From assembly GCA_945871625.1 (NCBI GenBank), contig CAMBWL010000049.1, positions 1 through 6,624 on the forward strand: DNA of 6,624 nucleotides, given 5' to 3'. A program made the translations under genes and the position numbers. This document shows positions 1-6,412 of this stretch, piece after piece; within the stretch, counting starts at the first letter, position 1; each line of letters begins with the position of its first letter. The notes below the pieces were generated by a model. That model made no database searches. It was not told the DNA's origin and saw only the letters and a list, made by a program, of their open reading frames with translations. Source of the stretch: Bifidobacterium breve (GTDB lineage Bacteria; Actinomycetota; Acidimicrobiia; Acidimicrobiales; Ilumatobacteraceae).

Positions 1-54
1 ACTGGCGGTCGACCCGAGCCGAAATCAATACATCCTTTGGCTTAGGCTAAAAAG
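1..54. other. Leader upstream of glpD, possible tail of a preceding gene
   Basis: Two plus-strand frames are open from the window edge and stop just before glpD: one ends at TAG 43-45 (tail TGGRPEPKSIHPLA) and the other at TAA 48-50 (tail WRSTRAEINTSFGLG). Either could be the last residues of an upstream gene, which would put glpD inside a longer operon, but the stretch is too short to choose. I see no convincing -10/-35 pair here, and only an A-rich stretch rather than a real Shine-Dalgarno sequence before the ATG at 55. Confidence 0.25.
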
Positions 55-1707
55 ATGTCTGTAGTCGATGCTCGTACTCAGCGCTCTGTCGCTTTGCGCG
101 AAGTTCGCCGCGAGCAATTCGATGTTCTCGTAATCGGCGGTGGCATTACGGGTCTGGGCGTCGCCGTGGACGCTGCCACCCGCGGGTTGAAGGTTGCGCT
201 TGTCGAGCGCGATGATTTCGCGTCGGGCACATCCTCGAAGAGCAGCAAATTAATTCATGGCGGCGTCAGATATCTGCAACAAGGTGAAATCGCGCTCGTC
301 TACGAAGCGTTGCGCGAACGACATCGCCTGAAACGAAATGCGCCACACTTGGTGCAAACGTTGCCGTTCATGATTCCGATTTTGAAACGTGACGGCGTCG
401 TTTCGCGCAAGATCGCTCGCGCGCTCGGCACTGCCTTATGGATGTACGACCTGACAGGTGGTTGGCGAATCGGCAAGTTTCACCGTCGACTCAAGGCCGA
501 CAAAGCGTTCACTCACCTGCCGACAATGGACCGGCAGCGACTTGGCTCGGCGTACTTATATTTCGATGCGATGGCAGACGACGCAAGAGTTTGCATCGCG
601 CTCGCTCGCACGGCCGCGAGTCACGGCGCGTCGGTTTTGAACTATTCGCGAGTTGAAAAAATACTCCACGACGAACAGGGTCGCGCATGCGGCGCAATTG
701 TCAAACCTGATGATGGCGACGCTTTCACTGTCAATGCGCGAGTTGTTGTCAATGCTGCCGGTGTTTGGTCTGACGAAGTGATGACGACCGATGCGGGCAA
801 GAACCCAGAATCAATTCGACCCGCCAAAGGCGTACACCTAACGGTGCCATGGGAACTCGTGCGTAATGACATCGCCGTGGTGATCCCAGTGCCGGGCGAC
901 AAACGCAGTCTATTTTTGGTGCCATGGATTTCGAATTACGACGGCACCTATCAATACACATATATAGGTACGACAGATACCGACTATCAAGGCTCAATTG
1001 ACGACCCGCAGTGCACAAATGTCGACATCGATTATGTACTCAAGGCACTCAATGCCGCAGTAACTACAAATGTGACCTCCGAAGACGTGACGGCCGTTTG
1101 GTCAGGGTTGCGACCACTCGTCAAAAGCGTGAGTGGCGAAAAAATCAGTTCGCGAACGGCCGACTTGTCGCGGCGCCACAAAGTTTCAAAATCGCAGTCA
1201 GGGGTGATCACGATCGCTGGCGGAAAATTGACGACCTATCGCAAAATGGCCCAAGACACGGTTGACGAAGTTCTTGAAAGATTAGAAAAGTCGGCTCGAT
1301 GCCAGACCAAAAGTCTCAAATTGATTGGCGCTGAAAACAGCTCAACTAAACTCAAGGATAAAAACGCCATGCATCTTCGTGACCGCTTTGGCAGTGAGGC
1401 AAAGATTCTCGCCGAAATGATCGAGCAAGACCCAAGTCTCGGCAAACCGTTGATCGCCGGACTGCCATATTTGCGAGCCGAGGCGATTTTCGCGGTGCAG
1501 TTCGAAATGGCCCGAACCCTCGACGACATACTTTCACGACGCACGAGGGCGCGAATCATCAATCGGCGCGCGAGCGTCGCCAGCGCCCGAAATGTTGCCG
1601 AGTTGATCGCACCATACCTCGACTGGAGTGAGCAAGAGATCAACAACCAGGTTCTCGCCTATTGTGATTCTTGTGCAGACGAAGACCGTGCCGCACTCAA
1701 ATTATAA
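55..1707 (+). CDS. glpD: FAD-dependent glycerol-3-phosphate dehydrogenase (GlpD family)
   Basis: Oxidises sn-glycerol-3-phosphate to dihydroxyacetone phosphate on FAD, passing electrons to the quinone pool at the inner face of the membrane (family knowledge). The 550-residue length is normal for bacterial GlpD. A Rossmann FAD motif GGGITG lies at residues 28-33, followed by the GlpD signature SSKLIHGGVRYL at about 62-73. IGTTDTDYQG (304-313), SGLRPL (350-355) and AGGKLTTYRK (388-397) follow, so the His/Arg/Tyr, second Arg and Lys positions of the E. coli active site all appear to be kept. The C-terminal helical DAO_C domain covers about 440-545 (LPYLRAEAIFAVQFEMA at 470-486). The start at ATG 55 leaves a 20-25 residue leader before the Rossmann strand, as in relatives. 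It is the first of five same-strand genes, with only 6 bp to the next. The residues support glycerol-3-phosphate as substrate, though EryB-type polyol-phosphate dehydrogenases belong to the same family. Confidence 0.93.
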   Translation: MSVVDARTQRSVALREVRREQFDVLVIGGGITGLGVAVDAATRGLKVALVERDDFASGTSSKSSKLIHGGVRYLQQGEIALVYEALRERHRLKRNAPHLVQTLPFMIPILKRDGVVSRKIARALGTALWMYDLTGGWRIGKFHRRLKADKAFTHLPTMDRQRLGSAYLYFDAMADDARVCIALARTAASHGASVLNYSRVEKILHDEQGRACGAIVKPDDGDAFTVNARVVVNAAGVWSDEVMTTDAGKNPESIRPAKGVHLTVPWELVRNDIAVVIPVPGDKRSLFLVPWISNYDGTYQYTYIGTTDTDYQGSIDDPQCTNVDIDYVLKALNAAVTTNVTSEDVTAVWSGLRPLVKSVSGEKISSRTADLSRRHKVSKSQSGVITIAGGKLTTYRKMAQDTVDEVLERLEKSARCQTKSLKLIGAENSSTKLKDKNAMHLRDRFGSEAKILAEMIEQDPSLGKPLIAGLPYLRAEAIFAVQFEMARTLDDILSRRTRARIINRRASVASARNVAELIAPYLDWSEQEINNQVLAYCDSCADEDRAALKL

Positions 1708-1713
1708 TTTTTT

Positions 1714-3216
1714 ATGACGATCAAAGCTTCTGCACCAATTGAGTTTTCAAGTTCGATCGCCGAAGTTACCGACCGTATAAGCACATCTGCCCCGCAACTC
1801 TCGGCAGACTTTTTGAACGCCCTCGGTGGATTGTGCCCCGTTTCAACTTCTGTTGAAGACCGCGTCGAGCACTCGCGTGACTGGTGGCCCTTGTCAATGC
1901 ATTGGTCGCTGAATGGCAAGACGGCACGACGTGCAGACGCAGTGTGTCGACCAACTTCGACCAAACAAGTCAGCGAAGTTGTTGCTCTTTGTGAAAAAAA
2001 TTCGGTGCCCGTCACCGTGTCTGGTGGTCGTTCGGGTGTTTGTGGCGCAGCGGTACCGTTGTTCGCTGGCATTGTGATCGACACCACAGACTTGCACGGC
2101 GTCGTCAACGTCGACCAACTCTCAGGTCTGATCGAAGTGCTACCTGGCACTTTTGGACCCGATCTCGAAAATGAAATCAACACCAAACACCAACTATCTG
2201 TCGGTCATTTTCCGCAATCGTTCGACATTTCAACGGTTGGTGGATGGATTGGTTCGCGTGGCGCAGGCCAGTTTTCAACTCGCTACGGCAAAATTGACGA
2301 CATGGTTGCTGGTCTCGAGGTCGTGCTGGCTGACGGCTCAATAATTTTGACCGGCACAGAACCAGCTGGTGCTGCAGGGCCGAATTTAACTTCACTGTTC
2401 ATCGGCAGCGAAGGCACACTCGGGATCATCACCAAAGTTTGGTTGCGTGCGCATCCTCTGCCAACATGTACAAAAAAGGCTGCGTTTCGCTTCAAGACTT
2501 TCGCTGCGGCGGTCGAAACTATGCGCACGGCGGTTCGGCACGGTGCTACACCCGCCGTATTGCGACTATACGACGGGCGCGAGAGCAAACGCAGTCACGG
2601 CGGCGATGGATCCGACTGCATTCTGTTGGTTCTGGACGAAGGCGTCGAAACTTTGGTTGACGCGACACTACAAATAGTCAATCAAGCGGCGCTTGATAAT
2701 CGTGCCGAAATTGCCGACACGAAACTCGTCGACAATTGGCTAAGCCATCGCAACGACACAAGCGGACTGCAGATTCTTTCGACAAAAGGCTTCGTGATCG
2801 ACACCATGGAAGTCGCAGTCGCCTGGTCACGCGTAAACCAAGTTGCCGAAACCGTGAAGCACTCGATCATGCAGGTCGCAGGCGCTCGTAGTGCTTCTTG
2901 CCATATTTCACATAGTTACATCGACGGCGCATGCATCTATTTCACATTCGTAGCCGAGCCAAAAGACAAGAGTCTCGCGGCAATCGAACTCGCCTATTCG
3001 CAAGTTTGGGATGCAGCCCAGAGCTCGGCTCTGCAATCTGGTGCGAATCTCACGCATCATCACGGGGTTGGCATCAATCGCGCCAAATACATGAAACAGG
3101 CGCTCGGCTCAGCGCACAATGTTTTGGCGGCGATAAAGAACACGCTTGACCCGCAAGATATTTTGAATCCAGGAAAATTTGACATCAAATCAAAGCGGGG
3201 CGAATACAAGATTTAG
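1714..3216 (+). CDS. FAD-binding oxidase, alkyldihydroxyacetonephosphate synthase (AGPS) family
   Basis: Member of the vanillyl-alcohol-oxidase flavoprotein fold, closest by motif to AGPS, which exchanges the acyl chain of acyl-DHAP for a fatty alcohol and so forms the ether bond of ether lipids. The FAD_binding_4 domain covers about 70-250: a PP-loop SGGRSGVCGA at 103-112, STVGGWIGSRGAGQFSTRYG at 173-192 and GSEGTLGIIT at 231-240. The C-terminal cap holds SHSYIDGACIYF (399-410), matching the region of the AGPS catalytic tyrosine (Tyr402 here). The triple histidine THHHGVG (447-453) corresponds to the AGPS active-site His triplet, and DPQDILNPGKF (479-489) closes the fold. At 500 residues it is much shorter than the human enzyme, which carries a peroxisomal presequence. 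The start ATG follows the glpD stop after TTTTTT, with no Shine-Dalgarno, so translation is probably coupled. AGPS-like and GlpD genes are also close together in Mycobacterium tuberculosis. Family is secure; true ether-lipid activity is inference, and an alternative is a generic D-lactate/glycolate/polyol oxidase. Confidence 0.85.
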   Translation: MTIKASAPIEFSSSIAEVTDRISTSAPQLSADFLNALGGLCPVSTSVEDRVEHSRDWWPLSMHWSLNGKTARRADAVCRPTSTKQVSEVVALCEKNSVPVTVSGGRSGVCGAAVPLFAGIVIDTTDLHGVVNVDQLSGLIEVLPGTFGPDLENEINTKHQLSVGHFPQSFDISTVGGWIGSRGAGQFSTRYGKIDDMVAGLEVVLADGSIILTGTEPAGAAGPNLTSLFIGSEGTLGIITKVWLRAHPLPTCTKKAAFRFKTFAAAVETMRTAVRHGATPAVLRLYDGRESKRSHGGDGSDCILLVLDEGVETLVDATLQIVNQAALDNRAEIADTKLVDNWLSHRNDTSGLQILSTKGFVIDTMEVAVAWSRVNQVAETVKHSIMQVAGARSASCHISHSYIDGACIYFTFVAEPKDKSLAAIELAYSQVWDAAQSSALQSGANLTHHHGVGINRAKYMKQALGSAHNVLAAIKNTLDPQDILNPGKFDIKSKRGEYKI

Positions 3217-3232
3217 ACGAGCGACTTATGTA

Positions 3233-3239
3233 AGAAGGG
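3233..3239 (+). promoter_or_regulatory. Shine-Dalgarno site fixing the TTG start of the kinase
   Basis: AGAAGGG lies 7 bases before the TTG at 3247. It is the only strong ribosome-binding site in the window and supports the non-ATG start, because the nearby ATG at 3228 is followed at once by TAA and cannot open the gene. Confidence 0.7.
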
Positions 3240-3246
3240 TCGAACT

Positions 3247-4710
3247 TTGGGCGTTTTAGTTATCGACATCGGCACAAGTGGCTTACGAGCCGGCGTTGTG
3301 CGCCACGATGGCTCACTTCACTATTTGAATTACGAGTCGTGCCGGCCCAATACTCCAGCACCTGGTCTAGTCGAGTTTGACGCCCAAGAAATGGCCGAGG
3401 CCGTGTTACGGGTCTGCTTAAAGACAATTGAACAATCTCGAGCAACAGACAAAATCGTCTCTCTTGGCATCACCAATCAGCGTGCCTCAACGGTGATCTG
3501 GAGCAAGTCAACGGGCAAACCCTTTGGTCCGGCATTGGGTTGGCAAGACCTGCGCACGGTTGGCGACTGCATGACAGTTGCAGCCGAACATGGCATCAAA
3601 CTTGCACCAAATCAAACTGCGACAAAAGCAGCATGGATGCTGCGCCAATACATCGACGCCAACAAAATTGACATTCGCGATGTGCGCATCGGCACCGTCG
3701 ACTCGTACATCGCCGCGGTGCTTTCAAACAATCAACTGCACGCAACCGATTCAAGCAACGCGGCCGTCACTGGATTGTGCTCGCTTGACGCACATTCGTG
3801 GTCACCACGACTTTGCGAAATTCTTCGTGTCAACATCGACACGCTGCCTGAGATCGTCGCTTCAAGTGGCGTGATCGGCAATGCAACCGTGCTGCCAGGT
3901 TCGCCACCCATTGCGTCGCTAGTTGGCGATCAACAGTCGTCGTTGATTGGCCAGGCTTGCGTCACGAGCGGTGCAACGAAGATAACTTTTGGCACAGGTG
4001 GCATGTTGAACACGTTCACGGGGCAACACGGCCCGACAAATTTCACCCGAAGCGAACATGGAACATATCCGATTGTCGCCTTCCGCGATGCAACGACAAC
4101 ACATTGGGCGTCTGAAGCGATCATGCTGGCTGCAGGCACGAACATTGACTGGTTGTGCCAAGATCTTCGAATAATTAATTCACCCGAAGAAAGTCACGAA
4201 CTTGCCGCCCAGGTTGCCGATAGTGCAGGTGTCGTGTTCGTGCCCGCATTATTTGGTCTAGGCACGCCACATTGGGATTATGGCGCGCGCGGCACCCTGC
4301 TCGGCATCACGCGCGGCACTTCTCGTAGTCATGTTGTTCGCGCCGTATTAGAAGGCATCGCCCATCGCGGTGCCGATATGGTCGATTCGGTTGTTGCGGC
4401 GACGCAACTTGAAGTCAACTCGATTCGGATCGATGGCGGCATGAGTCGGAATCCGACTTTTGTGCAAGCACTCGCCAATGCAACCGGGCGCGACATTGAA
4501 ATTTCGCCCGTCACAGAAGCCACCACGCTCGGTGCAGCATTTCTGGCCGGAGTCGGGGTTTCATTTTGGTCATCACTTGACGAAGCCACCAGCACATGGC
4601 GGCCTTCACAAACCGTATGCCCGAATAGCCAACTCGATCGCGCACAATGGCACGAGGCAATTTCTCGCGCCCGAAATTGGATCCCCTCGCTGTCAAGCCT
4701 CGACTTCTAA
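3247..4710 (+). CDS. FGGY-family carbohydrate kinase, glycerol-kinase-like with altered substrate pocket
   Basis: ATP-dependent kinase of the FGGY family, expected to phosphorylate a polyol or sugar. It has 487 residues, near the usual GlpK length. The N-terminal phosphate-binding strand is LVIDIGTSGLRAGVV (4-18), and the catalytic-base region is GDQQSSLIGQ (227-236), with Asp228 matching E. coli Asp245. FGTGG (248-252) and FVPALFGLGTPHWDYGARG (331-349) follow, and IRIDGGMSRNP (393-403) is the adenosine motif, with TLGAAFLAG at 427-435. The gene starts with TTG behind a good Shine-Dalgarno. It resembles GlpK in GITNQR (74-79), but three glycerol-contact positions differ from E. coli: Glu84 is Ala80, Tyr135 is Asn122 and Phe270 is Met253. 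Arg79, Trp99 and Asp228 are kept. It may therefore act on a substrate other than glycerol, such as a longer polyol or a ketose. Neighbouring GlpD and AGPS-like genes argue for a triose or polyol. Family is certain; substrate is not. Confidence 0.85.
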   Translation: MGVLVIDIGTSGLRAGVVRHDGSLHYLNYESCRPNTPAPGLVEFDAQEMAEAVLRVCLKTIEQSRATDKIVSLGITNQRASTVIWSKSTGKPFGPALGWQDLRTVGDCMTVAAEHGIKLAPNQTATKAAWMLRQYIDANKIDIRDVRIGTVDSYIAAVLSNNQLHATDSSNAAVTGLCSLDAHSWSPRLCEILRVNIDTLPEIVASSGVIGNATVLPGSPPIASLVGDQQSSLIGQACVTSGATKITFGTGGMLNTFTGQHGPTNFTRSEHGTYPIVAFRDATTTHWASEAIMLAAGTNIDWLCQDLRIINSPEESHELAAQVADSAGVVFVPALFGLGTPHWDYGARGTLLGITRGTSRSHVVRAVLEGIAHRGADMVDSVVAATQLEVNSIRIDGGMSRNPTFVQALANATGRDIEISPVTEATTLGAAFLAGVGVSFWSSLDEATSTWRPSQTVCPNSQLDRAQWHEAISRARNWIPSLSSLDF

Positions 4711-4729
4711 ATTCGTCTAGATTTAACTG

Positions 4730-5188
4730 ATGCTTTCTGAGACCGACATCACCCTGCTCGTTGCCGCCCAGTCGCTTGAACTCGCCGCCCAAGACATTTA
4801 CGAAGTTGTAGTTTCGCAAAAGTCTAAGTCAGACGACGAGCAGGCTCTGCTTGTACTGATGCACAGCCACCATGCCGCGTACGGACAGACCCTAAACGGC
4901 GTGCTCAGCAAGCGTGCTGCGACCCGGCGCAACGAAGAGGCTTACACCAAATTTTTCGCGATGCTCGCAGACAAGAGCAAACTCTGGTCGACACTGCTCG
5001 AACTTGAAAACACCGCAGTTGCGACACACACGGCGATCATTGAACGTCTTTCGTCTGCCAAAAATGCGGCGTTGCTCGCATCAATTACGACCGTTGAAGC
5101 GCGACACGCGGCGATGCTAGCCACACTAATTTCGACGGATTTAGATCTCGCTCTAGAAAATCTGGCGCAAGCTTTGGTCACCCAATGA
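4730..5188 (+). CDS. Small ferritin-like domain protein, soluble
   Basis: A 152-residue, almost wholly helical protein that looks like a four-helix ferritin-like bundle. Candidate metal ligands fall where the fold wants them: Glu17 in helix 1 (AAQSLELAAQDIY), His45/His47/His48 in helix 2 (MHSHHAAYG), Glu91 or Glu93 and His100 in helix 3 (LLELENTAVATH), and Glu123 with His126 in helix 4 (VEARHAAML). This E...H...E...ExRH pattern is typical of the ferritin-like/DUF2202-type superfamily, though I cannot name the exact family. There is no signal peptide or membrane segment, so it should be cytoplasmic. It begins 19 bp after the kinase with no obvious Shine-Dalgarno, and its TGA overlaps the ATG of the next ferritin-like gene (ATGA), implying translational coupling and possibly a shared complex. 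Function is unknown: metal or oxygen chemistry, or a structural role, are all possible. Confidence 0.7.
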   Translation: MLSETDITLLVAAQSLELAAQDIYEVVVSQKSKSDDEQALLVLMHSHHAAYGQTLNGVLSKRAATRRNEEAYTKFFAMLADKSKLWSTLLELENTAVATHTAIIERLSSAKNAALLASITTVEARHAAMLATLISTDLDLALENLAQALVTQ

Positions 5189-5988
5189 GCCAACTCAGTC
5201 GTCGCGAATTATTGCGCTTGAGCGGTTTGTCTTTGGCCTCAGGTTTGGTATTGGCTGCGTGCGGAAAACAAGAAGGCATAATTGATGACGGTGCAATCGC
5301 ACGTCTTGGCGAAGCACCATCCACCACCGCATTGGCGGAGGCCGAAGTCACTGATCAAGTTCTTTTGCGCACGGCGGCATCCCTTGAATACAACGCAATC
5401 GACACGTATACGGCGGCACTTGGTCTCGGTGTGTTCACTGGCAACCTGGCTGGTGCAACCGAAGTTGCCAAGCGTTTTCGCGACGACCACCAAGCGCACG
5501 CCGATGCCGTGAACGGTTTGGTGCGCGCTTTGGGTGGCAAAGAACATCGTTGCGCAAATGTGCAGATCAATGATTTGTATATCAACCCGGCACTTGCATT
5601 GATCACCGACGACAAGAATCCAAACATCGGCATGGATGTCGTCGCCCTTGCGCACGCTCTCGAAAATCTTGCCGCGCAGACCTACCAAGGCGTGGTCGAA
5701 TTGATCTCTGATCCAAAATTGCGTGCCGACGCAATTCGAATCGGTCAACAAGAGTCGCGCCATGCCGCGTTGCTGGCCCAAGTGTTGAACCCCGGCATCG
5801 CCGCGATGGGCCCGACATTTGATGCCACGACAGGCAAGCCCAACATCGCCGCGATTCCGATGGCATTCGGCTCACAAGCCAACATTCAGTTGATAGTCGG
5901 AGCCCCAAAAGCAGACGGTACACGCACCACGTTGTTGCTTGAAACCCCAAGTTTGAACTCGCTCGTCTACGACACGGTGTCTTGCTAA
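5185..5988 (+). CDS. Ferritin-like protein with Tat-type lipoprotein signal
   Basis: A 267-residue exported protein. The N-terminus SRRELLRLSGLSLASGL is a twin-arginine signal (Arg6-Arg7) that runs into a lipobox LAAC, with Cys26 the likely lipidated residue, so the mature protein should be tethered to the outer face of the cytoplasmic membrane after folding and metal loading in the cytoplasm. A ferritin-like bundle spans about 55-200: Glu68 (ASLEYNAIDTY), Asp101/His102/His105 (RDDHQAHAD), Glu160 (HALENLAAQTY) and Glu190/His193 (QQESRHAALL). A tail of about 65 residues follows, rich in predicted beta strands (PMAFGSQANIQLIVGAP, then LLLETPSLNSLVYD), ending in a lone Cys267. It shares a 4-bp overlap with the smaller ferritin-like gene, suggesting matched inner and outer partners. 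Similar exported ferritin-like proteins are, to my knowledge, common in Actinobacteria, but their role is not established. Its stop sits within the probable rnpB promoter. Confidence 0.8.
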   Translation: MSQLSRRELLRLSGLSLASGLVLAACGKQEGIIDDGAIARLGEAPSTTALAEAEVTDQVLLRTAASLEYNAIDTYTAALGLGVFTGNLAGATEVAKRFRDDHQAHADAVNGLVRALGGKEHRCANVQINDLYINPALALITDDKNPNIGMDVVALAHALENLAAQTYQGVVELISDPKLRADAIRIGQQESRHAALLAQVLNPGIAAMGPTFDATTGKPNIAAIPMAFGSQANIQLIVGAPKADGTRTTLLLETPSLNSLVYDTVSC

Positions 5989-6011
5989 GCGTTTAATTTC
6001 GCTAATACACT
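5982..6011 (+). promoter_or_regulatory. Candidate promoter of rnpB
   Basis: TTGCTA (5982-5987) and TACACT (6006-6011) each match the vegetative sigma hexamers at 4 of 6 positions with an 18-bp spacer. The implied transcription start at about 6018-6020 lies a few bases before the P1 helix of the RNA at 6023. The -35 overlaps the stop codon of the preceding gene. The match is modest, and TTTAAT at 5992-5997 is a rival -10, so this is tentative. Confidence 0.4.
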
Positions 6012-6022
6012 GAAGAACAACG

Positions 6023-6394
6023 GTGAGTCGGTCGGTCGACCGCAGTGTTGTTGTGTTCGCATTGCAACATTGAGGAAAGTCGGGACTTCACAGGACAAAG
6101 TGCTGGTGAAAGCCAGGTCGGGGAAACCTGACATTTCGTGCAACAGAAAACAAACCGCCGATGGACGAGTCGCAAGACTCGTCACAGGTAAGGCTGAAAA
6201 GGTGCGGTAAGAGCGCACCAGCGTGGTTGGCAACAACCGCGGCTTGGTACGTCACTTGAAGCAAGGCCGCGCAGAGGGTATGAATTGTCCGTTTGCTTTC
6301 GAGCAACCCTCGGGTAGGCCGCATAGATGGATGGTCGTCGGTATCGCCAGGAAACTGTCGGTGCTACAAAATCCCGCTTATAGACCGACTCACT
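6023..6394 (+). ncRNA. rnpB: RNase P RNA (bacterial type A), lacking P18
   Basis: Catalytic RNA of RNase P, which with the RnpA protein matures tRNA 5' ends. P1 is an exact 11-bp helix (GTGAGTCGGTC 6023-6033 with 6383-6393) that sets both ends, giving about 371 nt. P3 pairs 6043-6050 with 6065-6072 and is capped by a UUCG loop. Conserved region I GAGGAAAGTC is at 6072-6081. P4 pairs 6077-6085 with 6372-6379 around the universal bulged U (6080). P6 is a GGACA/TGTCC pseudoknot (6093-6097 with 6286-6290), a type A trait. CAAACCGCCGATGG (6151-6164), an 8-bp hairpin with GCAA loop (6164-6183), AGGTAAGGCTGAAAAGGTGC and GGTAAGAGCGCACC follow the E. coli order. P16 is GAGGGT/ACCCTC (6274-6279 with 6306-6311). 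The L15 GGU that binds the tRNA CCA end is at 6313-6315. A GAAA-capped stem at about 6340-6365 looks like P19, as in mycobacteria. Oddities are the missing P18 and an inverted P4 pair. Exact mature ends are inferred from P1. Confidence 0.95.
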
Positions 6395-6400
6395 GTTTTT
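6383..6400 (+). terminator. Candidate rnpB terminator (P1 strand plus U-run)
   Basis: Five T's (6396-6400) follow the 3' strand of P1 by two bases. There is no strong local hairpin next to them. Either P1 itself, closing with its partner 350 bases upstream, acts as the terminator stem, or the weak 6-bp pairing of GTCGGT (6357-6362) with ACCGAC (6384-6389) does. Low confidence. Confidence 0.3.
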
Positions 6401-6412
6401 ATTCGCTGGCTT

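Noticed and set aside
1659..2186. 175-codon minus-strand open frame
   Set aside because: It lies opposite the well-supported AGPS-like gene and the end of glpD, shows no recognisable motif, and has low-complexity composition typical of an antisense shadow.
3228..3233. ATG-TAA minimal open frame just before the kinase ribosome-binding site
   Set aside because: It could be a regulatory start-stop, but there is no ribosome-binding site in front of it and the arrangement can arise by chance.
5239..5781. 180-codon minus-strand open frame opposite the exported ferritin-like gene
   Set aside because: The plus-strand frame has a clear Tat lipoprotein signal and ferritin ligands; the minus frame has no family features.
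6034..6041. GGTCGACC palindrome
   Set aside because: It falls inside rnpB, where part of it (6037-6041) can pair with GGTCG at 6333-6337 as P2, so no operator need be proposed.
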